The translations under genes and the position numbers were made by a program. A DNA stretch of 7,994 bases from an uncultured Selenomonadales bacterium (GTDB taxonomy: Bacteria; Bacillota; Negativicutes; Selenomonadales; Selenomonadaceae), in the NCBI GenBank assembly GCA_946547205.1, contig CAMNPA010000045.1:1-7994 (forward strand), given 5' to 3'. The notes below the pieces were generated by a model that was not told the DNA's origin, ran no database searches, and saw only the letters and a program-made list of their open reading frames with translations. This document shows, in pieces, positions 1-6,470 of the stretch (its first letter is position 1; each line of letters starts with the position of its first letter).

Positions 1-1480
1 CCTTATCGGCGGGCAAAAGTTCACTGCGATAATTTTTAATGCCGAGTTCAGCCGCAACCTTCGCGGCAATTTTCTCGCTGTCGCCCGTCAACATGAAAAT
101 TTTTTCGACGCCGGCAATTTGCATTTCGTCAACGGACTGCTTGGCGTGCGGCTTAATGGCATCGGAAATGACGACGTGCCCCGCGTATTCGCCGTCAACC
201 GCAATGTGAATCACCGTGCCGATTTTTCGACAAGCAATCCATTTCGCGCCGACTTCGTCCATAAATTTTTCGTTGCCGACAGTGACAATTCGACCGTTGA
301 CCGTCGCACGAATGCCGCGCCCGGAAATTTCCTCAACGTTTTCAATCGTGCAATCGTCGCGTTCATTCGGATAAGCCTTGCGCAAGGAATTGGCTATCGG
401 GTGCGTGCTGTAGCGTTCGACGTGTGCGGCAAGGTGCAAAAGTTCCGTCCCGCTGAAGTTGAGATTTTTGCTGTGAACGGCAACGACTTCAAAGACTCCG
501 CGCGTCAATGTGCCGGTCTTGTCCATAACAACCGTCGTGACTTTCGAGAGCGTCTCCAAAAAATTTGAGCCTTTGATTAAAATTCCCGCGCGACTTGCTC
601 CGCCGATGCCCGCGAAGAAACTCAACGGAATGCTTATCACGAGTGCACACGGACAACTTATAACGAGAAAAATCAGCGCACGATAAATCCACGTCAACCG
701 GTCACCAAAAATTATCGGCGGGATTATCGCCAACATTGCCGCGCAGCTGACGACGATTGGCGTATAAATTCGGGCGAACTTCGCGATAAAATCTTCCGAC
801 TTCGATTTGCGCAAACTTGCATCTTCGACGAGCTCAAGAATTTTACTGGCAGTCGATTCGCCGAATTCTTTTGTCGTGCGAATTTTCAAGACGCCGTTTA
901 AATTTATGCAACCGCTCACGACTTCAGAATCAACGCCGACTTCACGCGGCAAACTCTCGCCGGTCAAAGCGATTGTGTTCAATGTGGACGTTCCTTCGAC
1001 AATCACGCCGTCAATCGGAATTTTTTCGCCGGGCTGAACGACAATCAACGTGCCGACTTCGACTTCATCGGGATCAACCTGCTCAAGTCCGTTGTCGCTC
1101 TCAATGTTGGCATAATCGGGACGAATGTCCATGAGCTCCGAAATATTTTTGCGACTGCGACCGACCGCGTAACTTTGAAACCACTCGCCGACTTGATAGA
1201 ATAGCATGACGGCAATAGCTTCGTTGCAGTCTCCGTCGTCGTGAATTGCCAGCGCGAATGCTCCGAGCGACGCGGTTGTCATCAATAAATTTTCGTCCAG
1301 CCCGCGCAGATTTTTCAGTCCGTGAATCGCCTTTAGCAAAATGTCGCAGCTGATTATCAGATACGGCACCGCGTAGAGCAAAAATTTTCCGACGCCGTGA
1401 ATTTCGACGATATTCAGCGCGATTAGCAATGCCGCCGCGATTATGATTCGTGCAAGATTTTTTTTCTGCTTGGCGTTCAT
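1..1480 (-). CDS. Heavy-metal-translocating P1B-type ATPase (ZntA/CadA-like), 3' end outside window
   Basis: Translating the minus strand from the ATG at 1480-1478 gives an uninterrupted frame of about 493 residues to the window edge. Visible: four N-terminal hydrophobic segments (about residues 11-27, 33-52, 65-80, 85-105); an actuator domain with TGES at 173-176; a membrane segment near 238-258; the metal-site segment SCPCALVISIP with CPC at 276-278; the phosphorylated Asp in DKTGT at 320-324; HP at 360-361; and TGD at 465-467. The CPC context followed by VIS-x-P resembles the Zn/Cd/Pb group (P1B-2) rather than the copper group. Family knowledge: such enzymes use ATP to export divalent metal across the inner membrane. 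The hinge GDGxND motif and the last membrane helices, which would settle the substrate, lie outside the window. It lacks an N-terminal HMA domain; the upstream gene, overlapping by 4 nt, supplies one. Confidence 0.95.
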   Translation of the reverse strand, partial: MNAKQKKNLARIIIAAALLIALNIVEIHGVGKFLLYAVPYLIISCDILLKAIHGLKNLRGLDENLLMTTASLGAFALAIHDDGDCNEAIAVMLFYQVGEWFQSYAVGRSRKNISELMDIRPDYANIESDNGLEQVDPDEVEVGTLIVVQPGEKIPIDGVIVEGTSTLNTIALTGESLPREVGVDSEVVSGCINLNGVLKIRTTKEFGESTASKILELVEDASLRKSKSEDFIAKFARIYTPIVVSCAAMLAIIPPIIFGDRLTWIYRALIFLVISCPCALVISIPLSFFAGIGGASRAGILIKGSNFLETLSKVTTVVMDKTGTLTRGVFEVVAVHSKNLNFSGTELLHLAAHVERYSTHPIANSLRKAYPNERDDCTIENVEEISGRGIRATVNGRIVTVGNEKFMDEVGAKWIACRKIGTVIHIAVDGEYAGHVVISDAIKPHAKQSVDEMQIAGVEKIFMLTGDSEKIAAKVAAELGIKNYRSELLPADK

Positions 1481-1704
1481 AAAAAGATTTCACAGTCCTT
1501 TTCGACGCGCTTGCAATTTTCGCGGACACGTTCCATGACTTCGCGGGCGTCGACGCCGTCAACAAACTCGACTTTCATTTTTAGCGTCATAAAATTCACG
1601 ACGGCATCTTTAACGCCGGAAGTTTTCTTCGCCTCAAGCTCCATCAAGTTCGCGCAATTTGCACAGTCCACGTCAATTTTGTATGTTTTTTTCACGTCAA
1701 TCAT
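1477..1704 (-). CDS. Free-standing HMA-domain metal-binding protein (start may be GTG at 1695)
   Basis: Short protein of 75 residues (72 if started at the GTG) with one heavy-metal-associated domain. It has the ferredoxin-like pattern and the metal-binding motif DCANC near residues 14-18. The Asp before the first Cys (DCxxC) is typical of Zn/Cd/Pb-type HMA domains such as that of ZntA. Its stop codon overlaps the ATPase start (ATGA, 1480-1477), implying translational coupling. It probably hands metal to, or regulates, the ATPase, in effect a detached N-terminal domain; that is inference. Start choice: the AGGAG at 1709-1705 directly abuts the ATG at 1704, leaving no spacing, whereas a GTG at 1695-1693 lies 9 nt downstream of it and would give a protein beginning (M)KKTYKIDVDCANC. 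I consider the GTG start at least as likely. Confidence 0.9.
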   Translation of the reverse strand: MIDVKKTYKIDVDCANCANLMELEAKKTSGVKDAVVNFMTLKMKVEFVDGVDAREVMERVRENCKRVEKDCEIFL

Positions 1705-1725
1705 CTCCTGAAAAATTTTATCAAC

Positions 1726-1754
1726 TATATAGCACGGAGGATTTACAATGTCAA
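1726..1754 (-). promoter_or_regulatory. Sigma-70-type promoter for the HMA/ATPase operon
   Basis: On the minus strand a perfect -35 box TTGACA (1754-1749) is followed by a 17-nt spacer and TATATA (1731-1726); a better-matching TATAGT two bases further on would give a 19-nt spacer. Transcription would start near 1719-1717, about 15 nt before the ATG or 24 nt before the GTG of the HMA gene. The -35 box covers the start codon of the divergent methyltransferase gene (1748-1750). No metal-responsive operator dyad was recognised. Confidence 0.6.
1736..1740 (+). promoter_or_regulatory. Ribosome binding site of the RNA methyltransferase
   Basis: GGAGG lies 7 nt before the ATG at 1748 and fixes that start. 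The divergent gap is only 43 bp. No convincing -35 box for the plus strand was found, although the near-symmetric TATATA at 1726-1731 could serve as a -10 in either direction. Confidence 0.8.
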
Positions 1755-2521
1755 ACGCTCAAATAAAACTCGTGCGCAAGTTGGCACAAAAAAAATTCCG
1801 CAACGAGTCGAAACTTTTTGTCGCGGAAGGTTTAAGGCTCTGCGAAGAAGTTCCGCCGTCGCAGATTGAGTTCGGATTTTTCACGCGGGACTTTGTCGCT
1901 GATGAACGGTCAAAGGCTCTGATTGAACGGCTGAAAATTTTGCAGGAAGTTCCGCCGTCAACGCTGGAAAAAATTTCCGATACGCAGACTCCGCAAGGAA
2001 TTTTGCTCGTCGTGCGACAAAAGTTGTCGACACTTGCGGAAGTCGCGCAAAAAAAAATAATCGTCGTGCTTGACGGCGTGCAAGATCCCGGCAACGTCGG
2101 AACGATTTTGCGGACGGCAGAGGCGTTTAGTTGCGGCGTGGTGATGTTGGACGGCTCGGCGGAAATTTTTAACCCAAAGGTCGTTCGCTCGTCAATGGGC
2201 GCGATTTTTTATTTGCCGCTTGCCGTGACGACTTGCGACGAATTTTTATCGGCAATGACTTCGCGAGAAATTTTGGCGGCGGCATTGGACAGTTCAGCGG
2301 AAATTTATTCGCACCACGACTTCAGCAAAAATCAAGTCGCGATAGTTTTCGGTTCAGAGGCAGTCGGTGTGTCAAAAAAAATTCTCGACGTTGCCCAAAA
2401 AATTTTCATACCGATGAGCGGGCACGCCGAGAGTTTGAACGTCGCAACTTCCGCCGCAATAATTTTGTCCGAGGCAATCAGACAGTCGCTTACCCGGAGC
2501 GTGTCGGTAAAGTCGCATTGA
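1748..2521 (+). CDS. TrmH/SpoU-family RNA 2'-O-methyltransferase
   Basis: A 257-residue protein with the usual two-part layout of the family: an N-terminal substrate-binding domain (about 1-100, starting with the lysine-rich VRKLAQKKFRNESKLFVAEG) and a C-terminal SPOUT (trefoil-knot) catalytic domain. Motif 1 is DGVQDPGNVGTILRTAEAF at 109-127 with conserved Asn116 and Arg122; motif 2 is FGSEAVGVS at 201-209 with Glu204; motif 3 is IPMSGHAESLNVATSAAI at 221-238, part of the S-adenosylmethionine-binding knot. VVRSSMGA near 145-152 is also typical. Family members methylate ribose 2'-OH groups in rRNA or tRNA, acting in the cytoplasm. The length matches RlmB/YsgA-like proteins, but the target nucleotide cannot be read from the sequence, so no symbol is given. 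It is probably transcribed alone, divergently from the metal operon. An EVPPS sequence occurs twice in the N-terminal domain (residues 34-38 and 67-71). Confidence 0.95.
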   Translation: MSNAQIKLVRKLAQKKFRNESKLFVAEGLRLCEEVPPSQIEFGFFTRDFVADERSKALIERLKILQEVPPSTLEKISDTQTPQGILLVVRQKLSTLAEVAQKKIIVVLDGVQDPGNVGTILRTAEAFSCGVVMLDGSAEIFNPKVVRSSMGAIFYLPLAVTTCDEFLSAMTSREILAAALDSSAEIYSHHDFSKNQVAIVFGSEAVGVSKKILDVAQKIFIPMSGHAESLNVATSAAIILSEAIRQSLTRSVSVKSH

Positions 2522-2551
2522 ATGAAACTGACAGCCGGCGCGCAGACGAAT

Positions 2552-2602
2552 CAGTTAGGAGTTAGGAGTTTTAATTCCTAGTTCCTAATTGTTAATTGTT
2601 AA
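2552..2602. repeat. Heptamer-repeat element folding into a 17-bp hairpin
   Basis: From 2554 to 2602 the sequence divides exactly into seven heptamers: gttagga, gttagga, gttttaa, ttcctag, ttcctaa, ttgttaa, ttgttaa. The first two and last two are exact tandem pairs, and the middle ones are near-complements of the first. As RNA, 2552-2568 can pair with 2575-2591 over 17 consecutive positions (13 Watson-Crick, 4 G-U) around a 6-nt loop. No T-run follows on the plus strand, so it is not a standard terminator. It sits 30 nt after the methyltransferase stop. It resembles the short interspersed 7-nt-period repeats seen between genes in many bacterial genomes; whether this one is interspersed cannot be seen from one copy. 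Confidence 0.75.
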
Positions 2603-2708
2603 AGGCATTTTATCACGGCGCGCGACAATTTGCTTCGGCTTGAAGGAAATTTTTTGCGTCGAAAGAATATGCAAGCCGTGTGAAATTTTTTGCTTGAAGA
2701 CGTTTTAC
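2603..2708 (+). other. Untranslated leader region before pncB
   Basis: No gene is supported here. The pncB frame stays open up to an ATG at 2589, but the extra residues would be Cys-rich, unlike the family, and would lack a ribosome binding site. The segment holds a 12-bp direct repeat GAAATTTTTTGC (2646-2657 and 2682-2693) and a 7-bp inverted repeat CGGCTTG/CAAGCCG (2636-2642 and 2672-2678) with a 29-nt loop. I found no convincing promoter and no riboswitch or NAD-repressor site that I recognise. Confidence 0.4.
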
Positions 2709-2713
2709 GGAGG
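2709..2713 (+). promoter_or_regulatory. Ribosome binding site fixing the pncB start
   Basis: GGAGG lies 7 nt before the ATG at 2721. This selects a 484-residue protein over the longer open frame beginning at 2589. Confidence 0.85.
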
Positions 2714-2720
2714 AATTTTT

Positions 2721-4175
2721 ATGTCGCAGTTTGACAAACGAAATATTTCCATGATGATGGATTTTTACGAGATGACGATGGCGAACGGCTACTTTGTGCA
2801 AGGCGGAGAAAATACTCGCGTGGCGTTCGACGTGTTTTATCGCCGAAATCCCGACGCCGGCGGATTCGCAATCTTCGCCGGACTTGAGCAGGTCATTGAG
2901 TACGTGGAGAATATGCAGTTCAGCGCGAAGGACATCGATTATCTGCGCGGACAAAAAATTTTCAACGACGACTTTCTTGACAGCTTGAAGGACTTTCATT
3001 TTCGCGGCGACATCTACGCGTTTCCTGAAGGTACAATCATGTATCCAAATGAACCGTTCATGACGATTGTCGCTGATTTGATTGACGCTCAACTTGTCGA
3101 GACGGCGATCCTTGCGCAAGTCAATCATCAGTCGTTAATCGCGACAAAAGCCCGTCGGATTGTTCGGTCTGCGGAAGGTCGTTTCGTTTCTGATTTCGGC
3201 GCGCGACGTGCTCACAACATGGACGCGGCAACTTACGGAGCACGTGCGGCATTTATCGGCGGCGTCAACGGCACGGCAACAGTTTCAGCGGGACAACTCT
3301 TCAACATTCCCGTCAACGGCACGATGGCTCACAGTTGGGTTATGTATTTCCGCGACGAGTTCGAGGCCTTCAAAAAATACGCCGAAGTTTATCCCGACTC
3401 AACGACTTTGCTCGTCGACACCTACGACGTGATTGACAGCGGCATTCCAAATGCGATTCGCGTTGCCAAAGAAATTCTTGAGCCGCAAGGCAAACGACTT
3501 CGCGGCGTGCGGATTGATTCGGGCGACTTGGCTTATCTGTCGAAAAAAATTCGTAAGATGCTCGACGACGCCGGCTTGAACGACTGCAAAATTATCGCGT
3601 CAAACAGTCTCGACGAATTCACGATAACTTCGCTGATAAAGCAGGGCGCGGAGATTGATTCATTTGGCGTCGGCGAACGGCTTATCACTGCGAAATCGGA
3701 ACCTGTCTTCGGTGCGGTTTATAAAATCGTTGCGGTTGAGGAGAACGGCAAATTTGTTCCGCGAATCAAAGTCAGCGAGAACGTTGAGAAAATCACCAAT
3801 CCCGGCATAAAAAATATCTATCGCATTTACGACGAGACCGGGCACGCCGTCGCCGATATGATTGCGCTTTTTGATGAGCCCGTCGATTTGAGCAAGCCTT
3901 TCCGCTACGTCGATCCCGTCAAGCCGTGGAAGAATCGCCGCTTTGAAAATTTCACGGCAAAAAAATTGTCGCGGCTCTATGTCAAAGACGGTAAACGCGT
4001 GGAAAATTTGCCGACCTTGCATGAGATTCGCGATTACGTTAAACATCAGCTTGCCGACGAAATTTGGCAGGAAGAACAGCGTTTTGAAAATCCTCACCGC
4101 CATTATCTCGACATGACGCCCGATTATTACGATATGAAAATGACTTTGCTGCACAAGACGCGCTCGAACATTTAA
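2721..4175 (+). CDS. pncB: Nicotinate phosphoribosyltransferase (NAPRTase)
   Basis: Joins nicotinate and phosphoribosyl pyrophosphate to form nicotinate mononucleotide, coupled to ATP hydrolysis, in the Preiss-Handler NAD salvage route in the cytoplasm. The 484-residue length fits the long Firmicute-type enzymes rather than the roughly 400-residue E. coli type. Visible: the N-terminal MMMDFYEMTMANGYF (11-25); FDVFYRRNP (36-44); SDFGARRAHNMD (157-168); the active-site loop VNGTMAHSWVM (198-208), with His204 in the place of the autophosphorylated His of the family; LLVDTYD (230-236); GVRIDSGDL (262-270); ASNSLDE (293-299); and DSFGVGERL (313-321), the phosphate-binding region. All expected core motifs are intact. 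The start is set by the GGAGG at 2709-2713. It is followed after 14 nt by the first DUF5672 gene and is probably the first gene of a four-gene operon. The shared transcript does not by itself show a shared function. Confidence 0.96.
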   Translation: MSQFDKRNISMMMDFYEMTMANGYFVQGGENTRVAFDVFYRRNPDAGGFAIFAGLEQVIEYVENMQFSAKDIDYLRGQKIFNDDFLDSLKDFHFRGDIYAFPEGTIMYPNEPFMTIVADLIDAQLVETAILAQVNHQSLIATKARRIVRSAEGRFVSDFGARRAHNMDAATYGARAAFIGGVNGTATVSAGQLFNIPVNGTMAHSWVMYFRDEFEAFKKYAEVYPDSTTLLVDTYDVIDSGIPNAIRVAKEILEPQGKRLRGVRIDSGDLAYLSKKIRKMLDDAGLNDCKIIASNSLDEFTITSLIKQGAEIDSFGVGERLITAKSEPVFGAVYKIVAVEENGKFVPRIKVSENVEKITNPGIKNIYRIYDETGHAVADMIALFDEPVDLSKPFRYVDPVKPWKNRRFENFTAKKLSRLYVKDGKRVENLPTLHEIRDYVKHQLADEIWQEEQRFENPHRHYLDMTPDYYDMKMTLLHKTRSNI

Positions 4176-4176
4176 C

Positions 4177-4183
4177 GAGGTGA
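4177..4183 (+). promoter_or_regulatory. Ribosome binding site of DUF5672 copy 1
   Basis: GAGGTGA lies directly after the pncB stop and 6 nt before the ATG at 4190. The same GAGGTGA plus AT-rich spacer precedes the two downstream copies, which helps locate their TTG starts. Confidence 0.85.
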
Positions 4184-4189
4184 AAATTT

Positions 4190-5323
4190 ATGTTAAAAGT
4201 CGCAGTGGTCATTCCGACGCACAAAGAAGAACTCAATCCGCTCGAACAAATTTCTCTCGCGCAGTGCCGAAAAGTTTTGGGACGTTATCCGATTATCTTC
4301 GCGATACCCGAAGGAAAAAATTTTTCGTGGATTCCCGAAGGCTCTCGCGTCATTCACATGCCGCACCTGGGACAAGGTCTCAATCATTACAACATGCTTT
4401 TGATGTCGCCAAATTTTTATACGGCGTTCGCGGACTTTGACTACATTTTGATTTATCACGTCGATGCATTCGTTTTCTATGACGCGTTGGAAATTTTCTG
4501 CTCGCTCGGCTACGATTATATCGGTGCTCCGTGGCCGTTGATGTACCGCAGACATTGGCGCAAAATGATTTCGTGCGTCGGCAACAGTGGCTTTTCACTT
4601 CGCAACGTCAAAGCGCATTACAATCTTTTAACTGAGCATCCTGATTTGATTGCCGCGTGGCACGAAAAAAATTTTCCGGAAGACATTTTCTTTTCTCATT
4701 GCGGTAAACGCGCGGATTGTGATTTTAAAGTCGCGCCGATTGACGTTGCCTATAAACTTTCTGCGGAGTTCAATCCTGCGCGTGTCGTCAAGAAAAATGG
4801 CAATAAACTTCCGTTCGGTTGTCACGCGTGGCACAATCACAATCCGGAATTCTACGTTGAACTTTTTCCGCAGCTCGGCTATGATTTGCGTCCTGTTCAA
4901 AACTTGCTAGATTTTTCCAAAAGAGATTTGAATAATTGGCTCACACATGCGGCAATGCAACGTTTGATTCGTCGAATTGAGCGCGGACAGTCAATCCTGC
5001 GCTGCTTGCCGACGAAACGTTTTGCTTCCGTGAGAGTGATTCGCCATCCGTTCGCGATGATGATTTTGGCGCGGCTTTTCATTGAAGATTCTTCGTTGAG
5101 CGACAAAATTTTTCTCTACACGCCCGACGAACAGGATATTTTGTTGCACGATTTGTCGCCGCAGAAATTGCCGCACTTGTTAATAACCATGGGGGGGGGT
5201 TATGACTTGAATTTGATTGCCGCCGTCGAACAAAAAGGTTTTGCTTACGGCAAGCGCGTCGTCTCGTTTCATCGCGAATATCTGAATCGTTGCGAAGAGC
5301 TTTTACACAAACTCGGCAAGTGA
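4190..5323 (+). CDS. DUF5672-type glycosyltransferase-like protein, copy 1 (contains G9 tract)
   Basis: A 377-residue protein, first of three tandem paralogs. It opens with a short beta strand and VVIPTHKEE (6-14), like GT-A-fold nucleotide-sugar enzymes. The core DUF5672-like region (about 50-240) has MSPNFYTAF (72-80), DYILIYHVDAFVF (84-96) with Asp92 in a DxD-like position, GYDYIGAPWP (107-116), VGNSGFSLR (130-138), EDIFFSH (164-170) and LPFGCHAW (207-214). No signal peptide or membrane segment is seen, so it is probably cytoplasmic or peripheral. The tail (about 250-377) is a conserved module of unknown role with RCLPTKRFASVRV at 271-283. Copy 1 is the most divergent: His for Gln before the VDAF motif, NSG for NGG, and a Met-Gly-Gly-Gly stretch (334-337) coded by nine consecutive Gs, with a two-residue insertion just after. 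It is probably co-transcribed with pncB. Glycosyl transfer is inferred; donor and acceptor are unknown. Confidence 0.88.
   Translation: MLKVAVVIPTHKEELNPLEQISLAQCRKVLGRYPIIFAIPEGKNFSWIPEGSRVIHMPHLGQGLNHYNMLLMSPNFYTAFADFDYILIYHVDAFVFYDALEIFCSLGYDYIGAPWPLMYRRHWRKMISCVGNSGFSLRNVKAHYNLLTEHPDLIAAWHEKNFPEDIFFSHCGKRADCDFKVAPIDVAYKLSAEFNPARVVKKNGNKLPFGCHAWHNHNPEFYVELFPQLGYDLRPVQNLLDFSKRDLNNWLTHAAMQRLIRRIERGQSILRCLPTKRFASVRVIRHPFAMMILARLFIEDSSLSDKIFLYTPDEQDILLHDLSPQKLPHLLITMGGGYDLNLIAAVEQKGFAYGKRVVSFHREYLNRCEELLHKLGK
5191..5199 (+). repeat. Homopolymeric G9 tract inside DUF5672 copy 1
   Basis: Nine consecutive Gs span the last base of Met334 and the codons of Gly335-337. I saw no G run of similar length elsewhere in the window, whereas A and T runs are common. 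In copies 2 and 3 the same position encodes DAD and DDD, so the run is not conserved. Ten Gs would end the protein after 338 residues (TGA at 5203-5205) and eight Gs after 339 residues (TGA at 5208-5210), instead of 377. Confidence 0.9.
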
Positions 5324-5347
5324 GGTGAACATTTTGTTAAAAGTTGC
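5312..5347 (+). repeat. 36-bp junction repeat, first copy (copy 1/copy 2 boundary)
   Basis: The stretch covering the last codons of one paralog, its stop codon, the GAGGTGA ribosome binding site (5322-5328, overlapping the stop) and the TTG start of the next is identical to 6459-6494. The offset between the two is 1147 bp, the length of one repeat unit. It marks the boundary of a tandem duplication. Confidence 0.9.
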
Positions 5348-6470
5348 AGTGGTCATTCCAACTTACAAAGAAGAATTGACGCCGCTTGAAAAAATTTCTC
5401 TTGCGCAGTGCCGAAAAGTTTTGGGACGTTATCCGCTGATTTTTTTCGCGCCCGAAGGAAAAATTTTCTCGTACTTCGAGCCCGGCGATATGATTGCACA
5501 TTTTCCGCCGCAATATTTCCGGAGCGTTGAGACTTACTGCAAGCTGATGATGTCGCCAAATTTTTACGAGACGTTCAGAGATTTTGAGTACATTTTGATT
5601 TATCAGCTCGACGCCTTTGTATTTTATGATGCGTTGGAAGAATTCTGCTCGCTCGGCTACGATTATATCGGTGCGCCGTGGCCTTATTATTCGTGGAGTG
5701 GTGCACGCAATCCGACGCCGCGCGTGGGCAACGGTGGTTTTTCTCTGCGAAAAGTTGCGGCTTGTCACAAACTTTTAACGGAATGCTCTGCTTGGCCGAA
5801 TTGGAAAATTTTTCTTGAATACACCGAAGACGCGTTCTTTGCAATGTGCGGCGTCAGAGACGAGCTCGACTTTCACACTGCGCCCGTTGAAATTGCCAAA
5901 GTGTTTTCGATGGAACATTTTCCCGCACGTTTCTTGAAGAAATCTAAAAATAATTTGCCGTTCGGCTGCCACAATTGGCAAAGATTCAGCGCGGATTTTT
6001 ACGTTGAACTTTTTGCACAGCTCGGCTACGATTTGCGACCTTTCAGAGCGCAGATGGGCAATGAGGATTATTCACGTCACATGCTCAATGGTCTGTCGAA
6101 TTTGGCAATGGAACGCATGATTCGGCGTGCGGAGCGCGGACAATCGATTAGTCGCTGCTTGCCGACGAAACGTTTTGCTTCCGTGCGTGTATTGCGGGAG
6201 TCTCGTGCGATGAAAGTTTTGTCGCGGCTGATGTGCGAAGAAAATTTTTTAGCCGACAAAATTTTTATCTACGCGGAAAAAGATTGGCGCGATTTGATTC
6301 GTGACGTTGAGCGTGAAAATTTGCCGCACCTTGTCTTGACGTTGGACGCCGACGACGAACTGATAGACTTTATCGAACGCAAAGGACTTTCTTACGGCGA
6401 GCACGTCTTATCTTTTCAGCGCGAGTGCTTGAAGTATTACGAAAAATTTTTACGCAAGCTCGGCAAGTGA
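5334..6470 (+). CDS. DUF5672-type glycosyltransferase-like protein, copy 2 (TTG start)
   Basis: A 378-residue paralog of copies 1 and 3. I choose the TTG at 5334: it sits 5 nt after GAGGTGA (5322-5328) and aligns exactly with the ATG of copy 1 (MLKVAVVIPT). The GTG at 5325 is part of that ribosome binding site and should not be used as the start. Motifs: VVIPTYKEE (6-14), YILIYQLDAFVF (86-97) with Asp93, GYDYIGAPWP (108-117), VGNGGFSLR (131-139), EDAFFAMCG (165-173), LPFGCHNW (208-215), then the C-terminal module with CLPTKRFASVRV (275-286). No signal peptide or membrane helix. It is much closer to copy 3 than to copy 1, with near-identity in the first ~115 residues, but differs strongly from it at about 140-164, between the FSLRKV and ED motifs. 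Ten nucleotides separate it from copy 1, with the ribosome binding site overlapping the upstream stop, so translation is likely coupled. Probable role: sugar transfer; substrate unknown. Confidence 0.88.
   Translation: MLKVAVVIPTYKEELTPLEKISLAQCRKVLGRYPLIFFAPEGKIFSYFEPGDMIAHFPPQYFRSVETYCKLMMSPNFYETFRDFEYILIYQLDAFVFYDALEEFCSLGYDYIGAPWPYYSWSGARNPTPRVGNGGFSLRKVAACHKLLTECSAWPNWKIFLEYTEDAFFAMCGVRDELDFHTAPVEIAKVFSMEHFPARFLKKSKNNLPFGCHNWQRFSADFYVELFAQLGYDLRPFRAQMGNEDYSRHMLNGLSNLAMERMIRRAERGQSISRCLPTKRFASVRVLRESRAMKVLSRLMCEENFLADKIFIYAEKDWRDLIRDVERENLPHLVLTLDADDELIDFIERKGLSYGEHVLSFQRECLKYYEKFLRKLGK
5365..5503 (+). repeat. 139-bp identical direct repeat, first copy (in DUF5672 copy 2)
   Basis: Base-for-base identical to 6512-6650 in copy 3, synonymous positions included. 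It codes for roughly residues 11-57. Differences reappear immediately on both sides. Such a stretch fits recent duplication or gene conversion and is long enough for homologous recombination between the two genes. Confidence 0.9.

Noticed and set aside
119..568. Plus-strand frame of 149 residues within the left-end region
   Set aside because: It runs antisense to the ATPase, whose DKTGT, HP and TGD motifs are intact on the minus strand.
1847..1959. 14-bp direct repeat GAAGTTCCGCCGTC (1847-1860 and 1946-1959) in the methyltransferase
   Set aside because: Both copies encode EVPPS in frame and are 99 bp apart. With the codon preferences seen here this may be coincidence or a small internal similarity; no further repeat structure surrounds it.
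2233..2565. 110-residue plus-strand frame crossing the end of the methyltransferase
   Set aside because: It overlaps the SPOUT catalytic domain in another frame, is Arg/Asn-rich shadow sequence and has no good ribosome binding site.
2552..2602. The heptamer hairpin as the terminator of the methyltransferase gene
   Set aside because: The stem is rich in A-U and G-U pairs and is followed by mixed TTAATTGTTAAAGG, not a T-run, on the plus strand.
2640..2670. TTGAAG followed by GAATAT as a pncB promoter
   Set aside because: The -35 match is 4 of 6, the -10 match only 3 of 6, and the spacing is 19 nt; too weak to call.
2589..2720. Extension of pncB to an upstream ATG at 2589
   Set aside because: The extra 44 residues are Cys-rich and unlike NAPRTases, the upstream ATG lies in the heptamer repeat without a ribosome binding site, and GGAGG is correctly placed before 2721.
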